Part shown: piece after piece, positions 14,333 through 23,595 of the stretch
Numbering within the stretch: the stretch's first letter is position 1
How the letters are laid out: each line of letters starts with the position of its first letter
Source: an uncultured Clostridium sp.
GTDB taxonomy: Bacteria; Bacillota; Clostridia; TANB77; CAG-508
Reading direction: 5' to 3'
Assembly (NCBI GenBank): GCA_900554365.1
Contig: USGY01000010.1
Span: 1-45,764, forward strand
Length of the DNA stretch: 45,764 nucleotides
The notes under the pieces: model-generated
Database searches by the model: none
Told to the model about the DNA's origin: nothing
Seen by the model: the letters and a program-made list of their open reading frames with translations, nothing else
Program-made: the position numbers and the translations under genes

Positions 14333-16942
14333 CTAACAGCCTGTTCTAGGTAATTTTTGTGTTGTTTCTATTTCTTTGAAATAAGTAACAGTGGTCCATT
14401 CATCAGTATCTTCAACATATTTATCTTCATAGTTTCCAAATACTTTAGTATAATTTGTAAATTTAAATCCATTTTCTAAATTGTCTAGCATATCGCAATA
14501 TAGAATAGGAGCTTCAACCTCTGAAAATCCTACTTTTACAGTTCCAAATCTAAATTGATATTCAGTAATATATTCATCATCTTCTAGATCTGCATCTTTA
14601 AAACTTATTTCATTATTTACTTGTGTACTTAGACCATCTACTAGCATTTTATAATCATTTTTATTTGTTTTGTACCAAATAGAATATTCTAAATCTTCAT
14701 TCCATGTACCTGTATAGATTCTATCAGCTCTTAATGCTTGTGTTGGTAATGTGTCTTGCCAAGTAAAATTGTCTAATGAAACATTTGAATCATTTTTTAT
14801 ATTTTTAAAATTATAGTAAATACTGTCTTTTGATTGAGTTTCTACAAATCCTTTTTTCTCAACTTCAACCTCAATATCTACACTATCATCTTCAACATTT
14901 ACATCAACAATTTCTTTATGTTCTTTTATTTCAGCCTCAAATATATCTGAGTTTATTAAGTAATATGGTGATCCTGAATCTACTTCTTTTAAATAGTATT
15001 TTCCTTTTACAAGTAATTTAGAAATAGCTTTGCCCTCGCTATCAGTTGTTAAAGTATCAACTAATTCATCATTTGAATTATAAACTTCAAATACTGCTCC
15101 TTCAAGTGGAGTACCCTTTTTATCTCCTGTTAATTCGTTATCATCACTACTTACTTTTGTTACTTCAATCTGTCCTTTAATTTTTTCATTTTCAAATACA
15201 ACATCTTTTATTTGATTTTCTTCAAGCTTGATAGTGTGAACTTCATCATCTAAAACATAAGTATCTAGTGTTTCAACTTCTTGTATTTTTAGTTCTGAAA
15301 AATCTCTTATAGGATAACTAGATGTTTCAGCCTCTCCATTCTCATCTGTTATTAATTCTTCTAAAACATTTCCGTCTTTATCCATAACTTTAAATTTGAC
15401 ATTTTCAAGTTTTACTTCGTTATCTTCTTCGTCAACTTTTATTATTTTTATAGAGCCTTTTTTTAGCTCATTTTCAATTTGTAGTTCTTTTGTTAAGTTC
15501 CACTCAACTTCAACTTCAGTATCTTCAGCGAGATTATACCATTTGTTTGTTTCCTTTTCAATTAATGAGTAGTCGCCAATTCTTAAATCTTTTATTTCTA
15601 ATTCTCCATTTACATCTGTATGATATGTTCCAATTACTTTATTAAATTCGTGTGAGAATAAGTCAAATTCTACATTTCCAAGCACTACTCTGTTGTTATC
15701 TTTATCTACTTTGTAAACTTTTATATTGCCTTTTTTATGCTCATTCTCAACATTAACTTTAGATGTTTTATTATATTCAACAGGTACATCAAATTCCATA
15801 TCATTTAAAATATATTTTGGATTTGTTTCCACCTCAACTAATTTATAGTTTCCTTGATATAATTTATCAAATGTAGCAACTCCTTGTTCATTAGTTGTAG
15901 CTGTTCCTACTATTGTTCCATCTTCTCTTTTTAATGAGAACTTAACTCCTGCAATAGGTTGTGAAGTTTCGTCATCTGTTTTATTTACTACTACTTTTCC
16001 TGTATTTGTTTTTATATTTAATGTAGCTCTACCAACACCATCTCCAAATGGATCATAAACAAGTGCATAGTTTTGAGTACCTTCTACTCTTGTTTGTCCA
16101 TAAAATACTGGATAAGTTTTTACTTTTCCTTGAATGTTGATTATTGCGTTTGAAATATCTTGTCCCATTTGTGATTTAGGAATTTTTACATACATACTTT
16201 CATTTCCATTAAATGAATTTGTTTGAGTGCCATTTGAATTAGTAATTATAGTTCCTTCAGGTAAGTTTGCAGTAGCAGTAACTGTATAACTTGCCATATC
16301 TACTGTACTTGAAACATTTATTTTTTGAGTATAGTAATTTCCATCTTCATATAAATTTCCTGAAGTAGATAATATTATATTTGGATCTGAAGGTACTTGA
16401 GTTCCATTTCTTCCTTCATTAACCATATTTACTATTGCTCTTTTTATAGCATCTCCTCTAGCATCAGCTCCTTGATCTGCCCCTCTAAATCTAGTATTAG
16501 GATCATAATCATATAAAATACTATACACAGCCATTTTAGTAGCTTGAAAAGCCTCCATATCGTTAGCTACTCCAAGCTCACTTGCTGATTTGTAAGGGAA
16601 TCCATTTATAATAGTTCTCCATACTCTAACATCTCCTAAGACTTCTGTAAGAGTTGCATTCACATCAACAGTATAATCAGGTAATTCTCCTACACCAGGA
16701 TATTCACTATTAATACAGTAAGCAGGGTATTCCTTGCCACCTTCTGTATAAGTAGTATAGGTAGTTGTAACATAAGACCAATGATCTCCATTCCAATATT
16801 GTAGATGATATTCAACATCTCCTTTATTTTGTATATTTGCAGAACTTATTTCTGTTGCAAACACACTAGGACTTAATGCTGAAAAAATTGTTAATACTAA
16901 CATAAGTATTGCTAATATTCTTTTATTTTTTACTTTTATCAT
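14333..16942 (-). CDS. Thioester/CnaB-repeat surface adhesin ending in LPRTGC
   Basis: An 869-residue secreted protein. The signal peptide (about 1-29) has the hydrophobic core ILAILMLVLTIFSALSPSVFA. A TQXA-type thioester domain follows, with the reactive Cys in PAYCINSEYPG and Gln in FQATKMAVYS. About four SpaA/CnaB repeats (about 320-690), each with a lysine strand and E-box-like VEVET or EKETN, form isopeptide-locked stalks. The C-terminus is LPRTGC-stop: a sortase motif without the usual membrane helix and basic tail. The ATG follows AAAGGA. A sortase lies 1.2 kb upstream. It probably mediates adhesion or mating-pair contact. Confidence 0.88.
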   Translation of the reverse strand: MIKVKNKRILAILMLVLTIFSALSPSVFATEISSANIQNKGDVEYHLQYWNGDHWSYVTTTYTTYTEGGKEYPAYCINSEYPGVGELPDYTVDVNATLTEVLGDVRVWRTIINGFPYKSASELGVANDMEAFQATKMAVYSILYDYDPNTRFRGADQGADARGDAIKRAIVNMVNEGRNGTQVPSDPNIILSTSGNLYEDGNYYTQKINVSSTVDMASYTVTATANLPEGTIITNSNGTQTNSFNGNESMYVKIPKSQMGQDISNAIINIQGKVKTYPVFYGQTRVEGTQNYALVYDPFGDGVGRATLNIKTNTGKVVVNKTDDETSQPIAGVKFSLKREDGTIVGTATTNEQGVATFDKLYQGNYKLVEVETNPKYILNDMEFDVPVEYNKTSKVNVENEHKKGNIKVYKVDKDNNRVVLGNVEFDLFSHEFNKVIGTYHTDVNGELEIKDLRIGDYSLIEKETNKWYNLAEDTEVEVEWNLTKELQIENELKKGSIKIIKVDEEDNEVKLENVKFKVMDKDGNVLEELITDENGEAETSSYPIRDFSELKIQEVETLDTYVLDDEVHTIKLEENQIKDVVFENEKIKGQIEVTKVSSDDNELTGDKKGTPLEGAVFEVYNSNDELVDTLTTDSEGKAISKLLVKGKYYLKEVDSGSPYYLINSDIFEAEIKEHKEIVDVNVEDDSVDIEVEVEKKGFVETQSKDSIYYNFKNIKNDSNVSLDNFTWQDTLPTQALRADRIYTGTWNEDLEYSIWYKTNKNDYKMLVDGLSTQVNNEISFKDADLEDDEYITEYQFRFGTVKVGFSEVEAPILYCDMLDNLENGFKFTNYTKVFGNYEDKYVEDTDEWTTVTYFKEIETTQKLPRTGC

Positions 16943-16964
16943 TTTACCAAATCCTTTCCATAAT

Positions 16965-16992
16965 AAAAGACACTTAAAATTAAGTGCCTTTT
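16965..16992 (-). terminator. Leader terminator fused to the adhesin ribosome site
   Basis: AAAAGACACTTA (16965-16976) pairs with TAAGTGCCTTTT (16981-16992). The single imperfect position pairs only on the minus-strand RNA (G-U). TTTTATTATGGAAAGGA follows, so the T-tract merges with the adhesin Shine-Dalgarno. Confidence 0.7.
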
Positions 16993-17001
16993 AGTTATTT
17001 A

Positions 17002-17292
17002 TTAAATTTCTAAACTTTCATCTATTTGTTCAGATTTTAATTTTTCAATTTCATTAATAAGTTCTTTAGTTTCTTGATATTCTTTATCATTCTCAAAGTT
17101 TCCATCACATTCTAAATCTTCTTTAATAGTTTTTAAGTGTGAAATAATATCATCAGGACTATTTTGTAATGTTCTAAGTGTTTCTTCTAGTAGATTTTTT
17201 CTTGCATCACTATCTATTTCAATATTTCCATAGTCATCAACAAGATCATACCAGTTATAATTAGCCTCATATTCTATTATTTTATTAGCCAA
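17002..17292 (-). CDS. Small acidic protein of unknown function
   Basis: A 96-residue soluble protein rich in Glu/Asp with a helical C-terminal half (LLEETLRTLQNSPDDIISHL; KELINEIEKLKSEQ). No signal or membrane segment is present. The best ribosome site (GGAGG, 17318-17314) is too far (21 nt) from the first TTG at 17292; at normal spacing the frame has ATA (17307) or ATT (17310), so the true start is unsure and may add five or six residues. It lies between a membrane-anchored protein and the adhesin. No family is recognised. Confidence 0.6.
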   Translation of the reverse strand: MANKIIEYEANYNWYDLVDDYGNIEIDSDARKNLLEETLRTLQNSPDDIISHLKTIKEDLECDGNFENDKEYQETKELINEIEKLKSEQIDESLEI

Positions 17293-17322
17293 TTTTTCTA
17301 TATCTATAATAAACCTCCTTTC

Positions 17323-18030
17323 CTATATGATATAACATTGTGTGCATATAAATTGCTCATTATTATAATAATCTCTTGCATATATTTTAATTGTACCAAA
17401 TTTATATTTAATTTTATCAATTACTCTTTGTTTAGTATATGTAAATTGAGAAGTCTCTTCAACAATAGAACTATCTATAACAATGTTATATCCATATAAT
17501 TTCATATCTTCACTTTGATTACTATTTATAACATTTTTTATAGTGTTAATCATAGTATCATTAGTTTTATATTCTTCTCCAATAGTTACAGGCTTTTCTA
17601 CTTTGACAACTTCTTGTTCCGTTTTTTCAGGTTGTACTTGTATGGATTCATCTTTTGTTTGTGCTGTATTGTTATTATCTTTTTTTATTTCTGTATTTTC
17701 CTGATTTACTTCAGCAATAGGTTGTTTATTATCAATAGTAACTTGTGGAGTAGAATTCTTATTGTTTTTTACTTCAGTTTCACTTTCAGCAACTGGAGTC
17801 CTTTTAGTAACTTCTTTTTGTGATTGAGTTATGCTATTATTTACCAGTTCTGATGTTGTTTGTTCATCTGAAGTTTGTAATTGATTTGTACTTTCCACAT
17901 TTTTCACTATATTTTGTGGATTTATATTTTCTATAACATTTTCTGAATTTGTTTTTTGATAAGTTATGTATGTTGACAATATTGCAATTCCAAATATTAA
18001 AATAAAAGCTATAATTAAATATTTTTTCAT
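17323..18030 (-). CDS. Membrane-anchored low-complexity protein
   Basis: A 235-residue protein. An N-terminal signal-anchor (residues 3-22, KYLIIAFILIFGIAILSTYI) is followed by about 110 residues of Gln/Asn/Thr/Glu-rich linker and a small C-terminal domain (about 155-235) containing YGYNIVIDSSIVEETSQFTY and CTQCYII at the end. The C-terminal Cys-x-x-Cys is notable. The ATG follows AAGGAG. It is the first gene behind a shared-motif promoter and precedes the adhesin, so it may be an extracellular accessory protein exposed through the cell wall. Function is unknown. Confidence 0.7.
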   Translation of the reverse strand: MKKYLIIAFILIFGIAILSTYITYQKTNSENVIENINPQNIVKNVESTNQLQTSDEQTTSELVNNSITQSQKEVTKRTPVAESETEVKNNKNSTPQVTIDNKQPIAEVNQENTEIKKDNNNTAQTKDESIQVQPEKTEQEVVKVEKPVTIGEEYKTNDTMINTIKNVINSNQSEDMKLYGYNIVIDSSIVEETSQFTYTKQRVIDKIKYKFGTIKIYARDYYNNEQFICTQCYII

Positions 18031-18055
18031 AATTAGATCATCTCCTTATACTATA

Positions 18056-18088
18056 ATTATAAATTATTTCAAGAAGCAATCCAAAACC
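18056..18088 (-). promoter_or_regulatory. Shared-motif promoter P3 (surface genes)
   Basis: On the minus strand GGTTTTGGAT (18088-18079), preceded by a run of A, lies exactly 17 bp before TATAAT (18061-18056). The 10-base block and its A-run are identical to those of the promoter at 35.5 kb, while the 17-bp spacers differ. Confidence 0.75.
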
Positions 18089-18099
18089 TTTTTTAATAT

Positions 18100-18699
18100 T
18101 TATTGCCCATAACTCATTCCTTCATAAGATTCTATTGCTTGAACGCAAAGTCTTTTATCTTTTTGTCCTGCAACACAGGTAATCAAAGTAATTCTATTGT
18201 CCTCAGTTTCTTGTAAATAAGACCAATCTTCTTCGCTAATTATTTCTTTGGTTGTTACAACATATCGTTTAGTCCCATAATTAGTTTGGTAAAAAATTTC
18301 ACTTCCAATTTTTATTTTCTTCAGATTTTTAAAAAACTCCCCTTGACTACCTGAATTATGAGAAGCTAAACCTACATTTCCTTCATAAATAGAAGTAGAA
18401 GGGAAGTGTCCTATTGTTTCTGATAAGGTAGATAATTCAACACTTTCTCTAATAGGTGCATTATCAAGTAAAATGTCAGGTATAGTAAGAGTACCTATTT
18501 CATCATCATAATGAATAATATCTTGTTCTATATTTTCAAGAGGTGTATCATCTAAATCTGAATTATCTCCAATTTGTATGCTTTCAGCATCTTTGTTTGC
18601 TTTATATACAGGATATTTTACTGCAAAAAAAATAACCCCTATAAGAGTTATAATTGCAATTAATATTATTGCTATTAAAAATCTATTTTCCTTTTTCAT
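18100..18699 (-). CDS. Sortase (class D-like)
   Basis: A 199-residue membrane-anchored cysteine transpeptidase. The N-terminal membrane segment (residues 7-27) is followed by the sortase barrel: GTLTIPDI, the catalytic His in GLASHNSG, the Cys in ITLITCVAG and the Arg in KRLCVQA. The triad is complete. It should process the LPRTG adhesin 1.2 kb downstream. The ATG follows ATAGGAGG. Upstream genes encode other surface and membrane proteins, so this is the cell-envelope part of the element. Class D is judged from the TLTTC-like motif and length. Confidence 0.9.
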   Translation of the reverse strand: MKKENRFLIAIILIAIITLIGVIFFAVKYPVYKANKDAESIQIGDNSDLDDTPLENIEQDIIHYDDEIGTLTIPDILLDNAPIRESVELSTLSETIGHFPSTSIYEGNVGLASHNSGSQGEFFKNLKKIKIGSEIFYQTNYGTKRYVVTTKEIISEEDWSYLQETEDNRITLITCVAGQKDKRLCVQAIESYEGMSYGQ

Positions 18700-18707
18700 A
18701 ATGCCTC

Positions 18708-19790
18708 CTATAATCTAACTTCTATACTATATTTTTCACTATCTGTATTTACTAAAGTTTTTATCTTATTTTTACCTTTGCTAATAGTTATCATTTTACC
18801 TTGTAATTTATTTGTAAGTCTTTTTGAGAATTCTAATTTATATTTATTTGTTACTTCTGACATAGAATATTTTGTTAAGTTTATTGTATGATTATTTAAT
18901 ATAGTTTTGCCAACTTTTATATATTTACCATCTCTGTAATTATAAACCGTTACATTTTTAGAAAGAAAGAATAAAATAACTAAAATAATTACTGTTGATC
19001 CACTTGCTATTGGAATTATATTATTTTCTTTCTTTTCAACAACTTCAGGACTAACAGTAGGTATTTCTTCTTCAACTTTGTTATATTTTACTGTATATGT
19101 ATATGGTATTAATATCTCCTTTGTTGCTGTTCCTGTATATTCTGCTGTAACACTATAAGTATTAGGATAATTTACTCTTTGTTTTCCTGCATAGTAACAT
19201 TTTGCTGTATATAGATCTGCGACTTCATATTCGCCTATCATTTTAGTTGTTTCGACTTCCCACTCAACATTTAATAAGTCTAAGGTTAATCCATCTTTTT
19301 CTGTTTGTTTAGGTATAAAATCTAGGTCATTTCTTTCTAAACCAGTATAATTTATAGTTTCTTCTATTAAATCTTCTCTAAAGCCATTGTAGTTTGTTTT
19401 AATTTGTATGTTTTCTGTATTTAATTGATATTCTCCTATATAACCATCCTTTTCATAATGTATAGTTCTTCCTAATTGATCTATAATACTATTCCAGTTA
19501 TTAGTATCACTTGTAATTTTCTTTGTTGTTGAAATATCAATGGTATCTGTTGTAGTTCCACCTTCAGAAGTATAACTATCAAATGTGTACTTTTCTCCAA
19601 AAACTTCAATATCTTTATCTAAAGTTTCAATAAAAGTGTCTTTTTCATCTTCTTGTACTAAATATGTTTTATAACAATTTAGTTTGTCATCAGTAATATC
19701 TGTATTTTCTTGTGTAACAGCTAAACAGTTTGTAGTTGTAAGCAAAGTACAAAAGCTGCATACTGCCAATACTTTTTTAAACCAATTCAT
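18708..19790 (-). CDS. Secreted, C-terminally anchored conjugation-region protein
   Basis: A 360-residue protein with a signal peptide (MNWFKKVLAVCSFCTLLTTT, likely cut after CLA), a beta-rich extracellular region of about 230 residues and a late membrane helix (about 258-278, IIPIASGSTVIILVILFFLS). A cytoplasmic tail of about 80 basic residues follows. The layout resembles hypothetical proteins conserved in Clostridia conjugative transposons next to the ParA-like ATPase. The ATG follows TTTAGGAGG. It precedes the sortase by 8 bp. No catalytic motif is seen. It may be a cell-surface or trans-envelope part of the transfer machine. Confidence 0.7.
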   Translation of the reverse strand: MNWFKKVLAVCSFCTLLTTTNCLAVTQENTDITDDKLNCYKTYLVQEDEKDTFIETLDKDIEVFGEKYTFDSYTSEGGTTTDTIDISTTKKITSDTNNWNSIIDQLGRTIHYEKDGYIGEYQLNTENIQIKTNYNGFREDLIEETINYTGLERNDLDFIPKQTEKDGLTLDLLNVEWEVETTKMIGEYEVADLYTAKCYYAGKQRVNYPNTYSVTAEYTGTATKEILIPYTYTVKYNKVEEEIPTVSPEVVEKKENNIIPIASGSTVIILVILFFLSKNVTVYNYRDGKYIKVGKTILNNHTINLTKYSMSEVTNKYKLEFSKRLTNKLQGKMITISKGKNKIKTLVNTDSEKYSIEVRL

Positions 19791-19800
19791 TGTAAACCTC

Positions 19801-20028
19801 CTAAAATATATTTATTATTCCAAATTTATTAGCAAGATAGGTAGCTCCAATAGAGCAAAGTATTATAATGCCTAAATAGAATAATATATTAAATATTCTT
19901 GATAAAATATCAAATAAAAAAAGTAGTGTTTTTAGAACTGGATTCTGTTCATTAACAACTACTTGTTCATCGTGTTTTTCCTTTATTTTTTTCTTTTTTA
20001 AATAATCTTTATACAAATTTTTCTTCAT
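19801..20028 (-). CDS. Small single-pass membrane protein
   Basis: A 75-residue protein with a basic N-terminus (MKKNLYKDYLKKKKIKEK) and a hydrophobic C-terminal half (about 35-75), with one long or two short membrane segments around LLFLFDILSRIF and LFYLGIIILCSIGATYLA. The ATG follows GAGGTAG and overlaps the stop of the ATPase gene, suggesting coupled translation. It probably assists the secreted protein encoded next. No family is recognised. Confidence 0.65.
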   Translation of the reverse strand: MKKNLYKDYLKKKKIKEKHDEQVVVNEQNPVLKTLLFLFDILSRIFNILFYLGIIILCSIGATYLANKFGIINIF

Positions 20029-21128
20029 TATCTACCTCTTTTCAGAAAACTAAATAAACCTTTCTTTTCAACTACTTCAAGCTTATTAGATTTTTCAGTA
20101 ATATATTCTTTAAATATTTCGTGGTACATATCTGTATTTATATTGCTATTAAAGGTATCTGTTGTATATTCAGAAAAATATATATGTTTTATATATTGTT
20201 TTAAAATTCTTTTGAATTTAGCTTTTTCCTCATTACTAGAGAAATTAAAAATATAATTTATTTCAGGTATTTTTTCTAATAAACTTAATACTCTAAAAGT
20301 TTCATCGGTTTCCCAAGCCTTGGTACCTCCAACAATAATTTTTACTTCCTTAGATAAGAAATTGTCTAAAGTATTTTCGTTTAGTATTCCATAGTCATAA
20401 ATATAGAAATCATATCCATATTGCATAGCATCAATTTTGTTGTCATTGCTATACAAATCTATTCCTTTATATGTATAAAATCCGTCTTTTTTTAGCACTC
20501 CTTCTAATGTTTCAATATTTTTAATTTCATCTTTATCAGTAGCACAAATATAACAAGCATTCATATTAAGGCTTTTTAAAAACATTGTAATCAGTATTGC
20601 TTGTGTAGTAACTCCTATATGTTTTTCAGTTCCTGCAACTGCTATATTAACAAATTGTTTTAGTTTTTTATATTCCTTTTTGATAATGACTTTATTCTTT
20701 TTTCCTTCATCAAGTTTTTGCCTAAATCTAACAGCATCCTTGTATTGACAGCCTTCATTACTTAAACAATTTCTGAATTGCTCCTTTTGTTCAAAATATG
20801 TACTAGCATTTACAAAGTTATATATTCCTTCATTAAACAATTTAGCAAGTAAACTGTTACCTTCTTGAAAACCTAAAGCAACTATTATTATTTTTATATT
20901 ATACATACTTTTTATTGCTACAACCGCTTGTACTATTTCATTTTCTGTTTCTTTTGTAGAGGCAATATCTATTATAATTTGCTTATAATTATTTAAGTTT
21001 CTAAGTTCTTGAACTGCAAATTTTTTTAAACTATCTACTCCCGTTAATACTTGTGGATTTTCAAATCCATTTTCTTTACATACCTCATAAATTAATTTTT
21101 CATTATCTCTAGTAATTGCTAAGATCAA
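20028..21128 (-). CDS. CpaE/ParA-like ATPase with receiver-like N-terminus
   Basis: A 366-residue protein. The N-terminal 120 residues look like a degenerate receiver fold. A MinD/ParA-like domain from about residue 165 has a deviant P-loop, VAGTEKHIGVTTQA, like the CpaE family of pilus or localisation ATPases. The last residues (GLFSFLKRGR) are a basic amphipathic tail that could bind membrane. I chose the TTG at 21128 because GGAG lies nine bases before it; another TTG at 21137 overlaps the ribosome site. A terminator hairpin directly precedes it. It probably positions the transfer apparatus. Confidence 0.7.
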   Translation of the reverse strand: MILAITRDNEKLIYEVCKENGFENPQVLTGVDSLKKFAVQELRNLNNYKQIIIDIASTKETENEIVQAVVAIKSMYNIKIIIVALGFQEGNSLLAKLFNEGIYNFVNASTYFEQKEQFRNCLSNEGCQYKDAVRFRQKLDEGKKNKVIIKKEYKKLKQFVNIAVAGTEKHIGVTTQAILITMFLKSLNMNACYICATDKDEIKNIETLEGVLKKDGFYTYKGIDLYSNDNKIDAMQYGYDFYIYDYGILNENTLDNFLSKEVKIIVGGTKAWETDETFRVLSLLEKIPEINYIFNFSSNEEKAKFKRILKQYIKHIYFSEYTTDTFNSNINTDMYHEIFKEYITEKSNKLEVVEKKGLFSFLKRGR

Positions 21129-21154
21129 CTTTATCAACTCCTTTCCATCAAAAA

Positions 21155-21178
21155 AAGACTATCATTTCTGATAATCTT
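21155..21178 (-). terminator. Leader terminator fused to the ATPase ribosome site
   Basis: AAGACTATCA (21155-21164) pairs with TGATAATCTT (21169-21178). The one imperfect position pairs only in minus-strand RNA as G-U. TTTTTTTGATGGAAAGGAG follows. It separates the embedded HEPN gene (stop at 21179) from the ATPase gene. Confidence 0.75.
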
Positions 21179-22309
21179 CTAAAATTTCTTTTCAATACTT
21201 TTCACATTTTCTTTTAAACGCTCTATATTAATTGGTATTTTTAAATCAGCTAGTATATATAATCTAAACAATAAATCACATTTTAATAAAATATATCTAC
21301 AAGTTTTTCCTTTAAATGAATCTTGAACTCTATCCAAATGATCAAAATAATTTCTATGTATTCCTAATTTTTCATAAATATTATACTTTTTCCTTTCTGT
21401 ATTGTTCATTACAATTTTGCTATTTGAAGTTGAAAAATACATCCCTTCCAATATAGTATCTAATTTTGTATTTTTTAATTTTAGAATTTCTTTAGTATGA
21501 ATTGACTTCATATACCCTTCCATACAATTTATTAATATTGCTAAAGAAACCTCATAAAATTGGTGATTTTCCATTAAGCTTTCATATAAATCCAAAATCA
21601 AGTGAGTAGATTCTCTTAGTTCTCTCCATTTACTATAAGCTTCCTTTAAATCTAAGCTGACATAGTCTATTATTACCTTATTAGTATGTAAATTTTTCTT
21701 CTTTATATCATATTTAGCATTTAAGTTTAAAATTCTTTTAATTTCATTATCGTTTACTGTATAATATAATTCTTTTATTTCAAAATAGCACCCACAAATA
21801 AAGCATATAAATTCAAAAAATTCTAAAAATTCTTTAGTTAATTTTTCTACACTAATATTATTTTTATACTCAATTTTTATTATTCCACATCTTGGTATAA
21901 AGTTTATAGTAATACTATAATGATATTTTCTATTTATAAACTCATTATTATTTTTTATAAACTCTTCTATATCAACCATATTATATTTTAAATAATTGAT
22001 TTTAGCATATATACAATTTGACCTTTCTTTATCAAAGTCTTTACTCTGCATTCCAATAATTGCTGTATCAAATCGCAAAGTTACAATATTTTTATTTACT
22101 GCAAAATAGCAGTTATAGATGCTAACAATATCTGTATATGATAAGTCTATATGGCTTATCATATACACTTCAGACCAAAAATATTTCATTATATATTTGT
22201 GAAATTCATCATCAGCATCATCTAAATTAAACTCTATATATTTTTCATTAATATTTATATCTGCATCTTGTATTGTATATTTTTTTGAATTTATGTATAT
22301 TTCCAACAT
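21179..22309 (-). CDS. ApeA-like HEPN protein, probable defence RNase
   Basis: A 376-residue protein with a beta-rich N-terminal half and an all-helical C-terminal half from about residue 215. The helical half has the pattern of large HEPN proteins of the ApeA type: VSLAILINCMEGYMKSIH and, near residue 318, HRNYFDHLDRV. RNYFDH fits the HEPN R-x4-H active site, with Asn after Arg. Such proteins act in abortive infection by cutting RNA. The ATG follows AGGAGAG. It is the last gene of a three-gene block (with AlbA_2 and Abi_C genes) lying inside the transfer operon. The family is inferred from layout; a search would settle it. Confidence 0.6.
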   Translation of the reverse strand: MLEIYINSKKYTIQDADININEKYIEFNLDDADDEFHKYIMKYFWSEVYMISHIDLSYTDIVSIYNCYFAVNKNIVTLRFDTAIIGMQSKDFDKERSNCIYAKINYLKYNMVDIEEFIKNNNEFINRKYHYSITINFIPRCGIIKIEYKNNISVEKLTKEFLEFFEFICFICGCYFEIKELYYTVNDNEIKRILNLNAKYDIKKKNLHTNKVIIDYVSLDLKEAYSKWRELRESTHLILDLYESLMENHQFYEVSLAILINCMEGYMKSIHTKEILKLKNTKLDTILEGMYFSTSNSKIVMNNTERKKYNIYEKLGIHRNYFDHLDRVQDSFKGKTCRYILLKCDLLFRLYILADLKIPINIERLKENVKSIEKKF

Positions 22310-22345
22310 TTAGCTCTCCTATTTTTAATTTTATGATATATTTTT

Positions 22346-23521
22346 TTAATTAATCTGTTTTCTATACTCTTTTAACATCTCATTCAATACTGTTCCAACA
22401 CTTAATTTTCTTCTAACATCTTTCTCTTCTAATTTGTTATCAAATTCAATATGGTCAAATTTCTTTTCTTTTTCGCTCACCCTTTTTGTAAAAGTTTCTT
22501 TATTAGTATAAATATATTCTTCAAATAAATTTTTTTCTTCTACACTATCATATATAATAATAACTTTATAGAATTTTCTTCTAGCATATTGTTGCTCAAA
22601 GTTATTATCATCGTATAAGAAATTATGTAATAAATACAATTCACTTCCTTTAATAAAATATTTATAACCGTAATCAACATTCATACTATCAATAACCTTT
22701 AAAAAAGACCATTCAGGTACTGATGTAGTATATTGGCTACTATCTAAAAAAATACATTGGCATGAATACACTTCTGTTTCAAAATATTTAACTTTTACAA
22801 TACCATATCTTGAATTATCATTTGTCATAACAAAGTTATAAAAAGGCTGTGAAAGATCTTCCTCTTCATCTATAATGTTTATTGTATATTCTGGATTATA
22901 TATATTGAAATAAATTTCGCATCCTTTTTCTTCATTATATCTTTCTAGCCATTCTTCTTTATTCTCCAATTTAGAAAAAATCCTTTTTATCGGACTAGTT
23001 GTCAACAAGAATCTCTTTTTCCATAGATATTCCACATAATTTATATCAGCATTTTTATTCTTAGGAGTATTAGTATCTCCAACTCTCGTATATATATGAT
23101 ATGCTTCAACTTGATTATATCTTTCTGTTAAATAATATGGTGTATCAGTCGTATCCTTTATAATTAAAACATCAATTTGATGGTTAGATATTTCTATTGT
23201 TTTAATCTCTATTTGAGGTCTAATACCACTTTCAAATTTTTTGTCTTTTAAAAAATCAATAATTTGTTGTTGATTCTTTCTATTTTTATCATTTTCTACT
23301 CCAATAATATTATAAGTTTTATCTTCAATTCCAAATATTATATAAGAATCTCCTATATGTTTATTATTAGCCATACAGATAATATCATGCAATAAATCTG
23401 ATTTAGGATCTTTTCTTTTACCTTCAGATTCATCTTCTTCCCAAGACTGTTTAAAATCATAAAAATCCGTTTCTCTTCTTGAATTAATGAATTCTAGTAC
23501 CATTTCTTTTAATTCTAACAT
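22346..23521 (-). CDS. AlbA_2 / Schlafen-like N-terminal domain protein
   Basis: A 391-residue protein. Residues about 15-165 fit the AlbA_2 (Schlafen AlbA_2, formerly AAA_4) domain: ETDFYDFKQSW, LLHDIICMANN, YIIFGIED and YHIYTRVGDTNTP. The other 220 residues are a mixed alpha/beta domain I cannot name. AlbA_2 proteins bind nucleic acid, and some act in phage defence. The ATG follows GAGGTG. It sits 36 bp upstream of the HEPN gene and 74 bp downstream of the Abi_C gene on the same strand, suggesting one cassette. Confidence 0.7.
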   Translation of the reverse strand: MLELKEMVLEFINSRRETDFYDFKQSWEEDESEGKRKDPKSDLLHDIICMANNKHIGDSYIIFGIEDKTYNIIGVENDKNRKNQQQIIDFLKDKKFESGIRPQIEIKTIEISNHQIDVLIIKDTTDTPYYLTERYNQVEAYHIYTRVGDTNTPKNKNADINYVEYLWKKRFLLTTSPIKRIFSKLENKEEWLERYNEEKGCEIYFNIYNPEYTINIIDEEEDLSQPFYNFVMTNDNSRYGIVKVKYFETEVYSCQCIFLDSSQYTTSVPEWSFLKVIDSMNVDYGYKYFIKGSELYLLHNFLYDDNNFEQQYARRKFYKVIIIYDSVEEKNLFEEYIYTNKETFTKRVSEKEKKFDHIEFDNKLEEKDVRRKLSVGTVLNEMLKEYRKQIN

Positions 23522-23595
23522 AACAACACCTCATATCGTGATAAGCAGTATTTCTTTAAAAATTTTTAAATTCTATAACATTTAATATATTTCAA

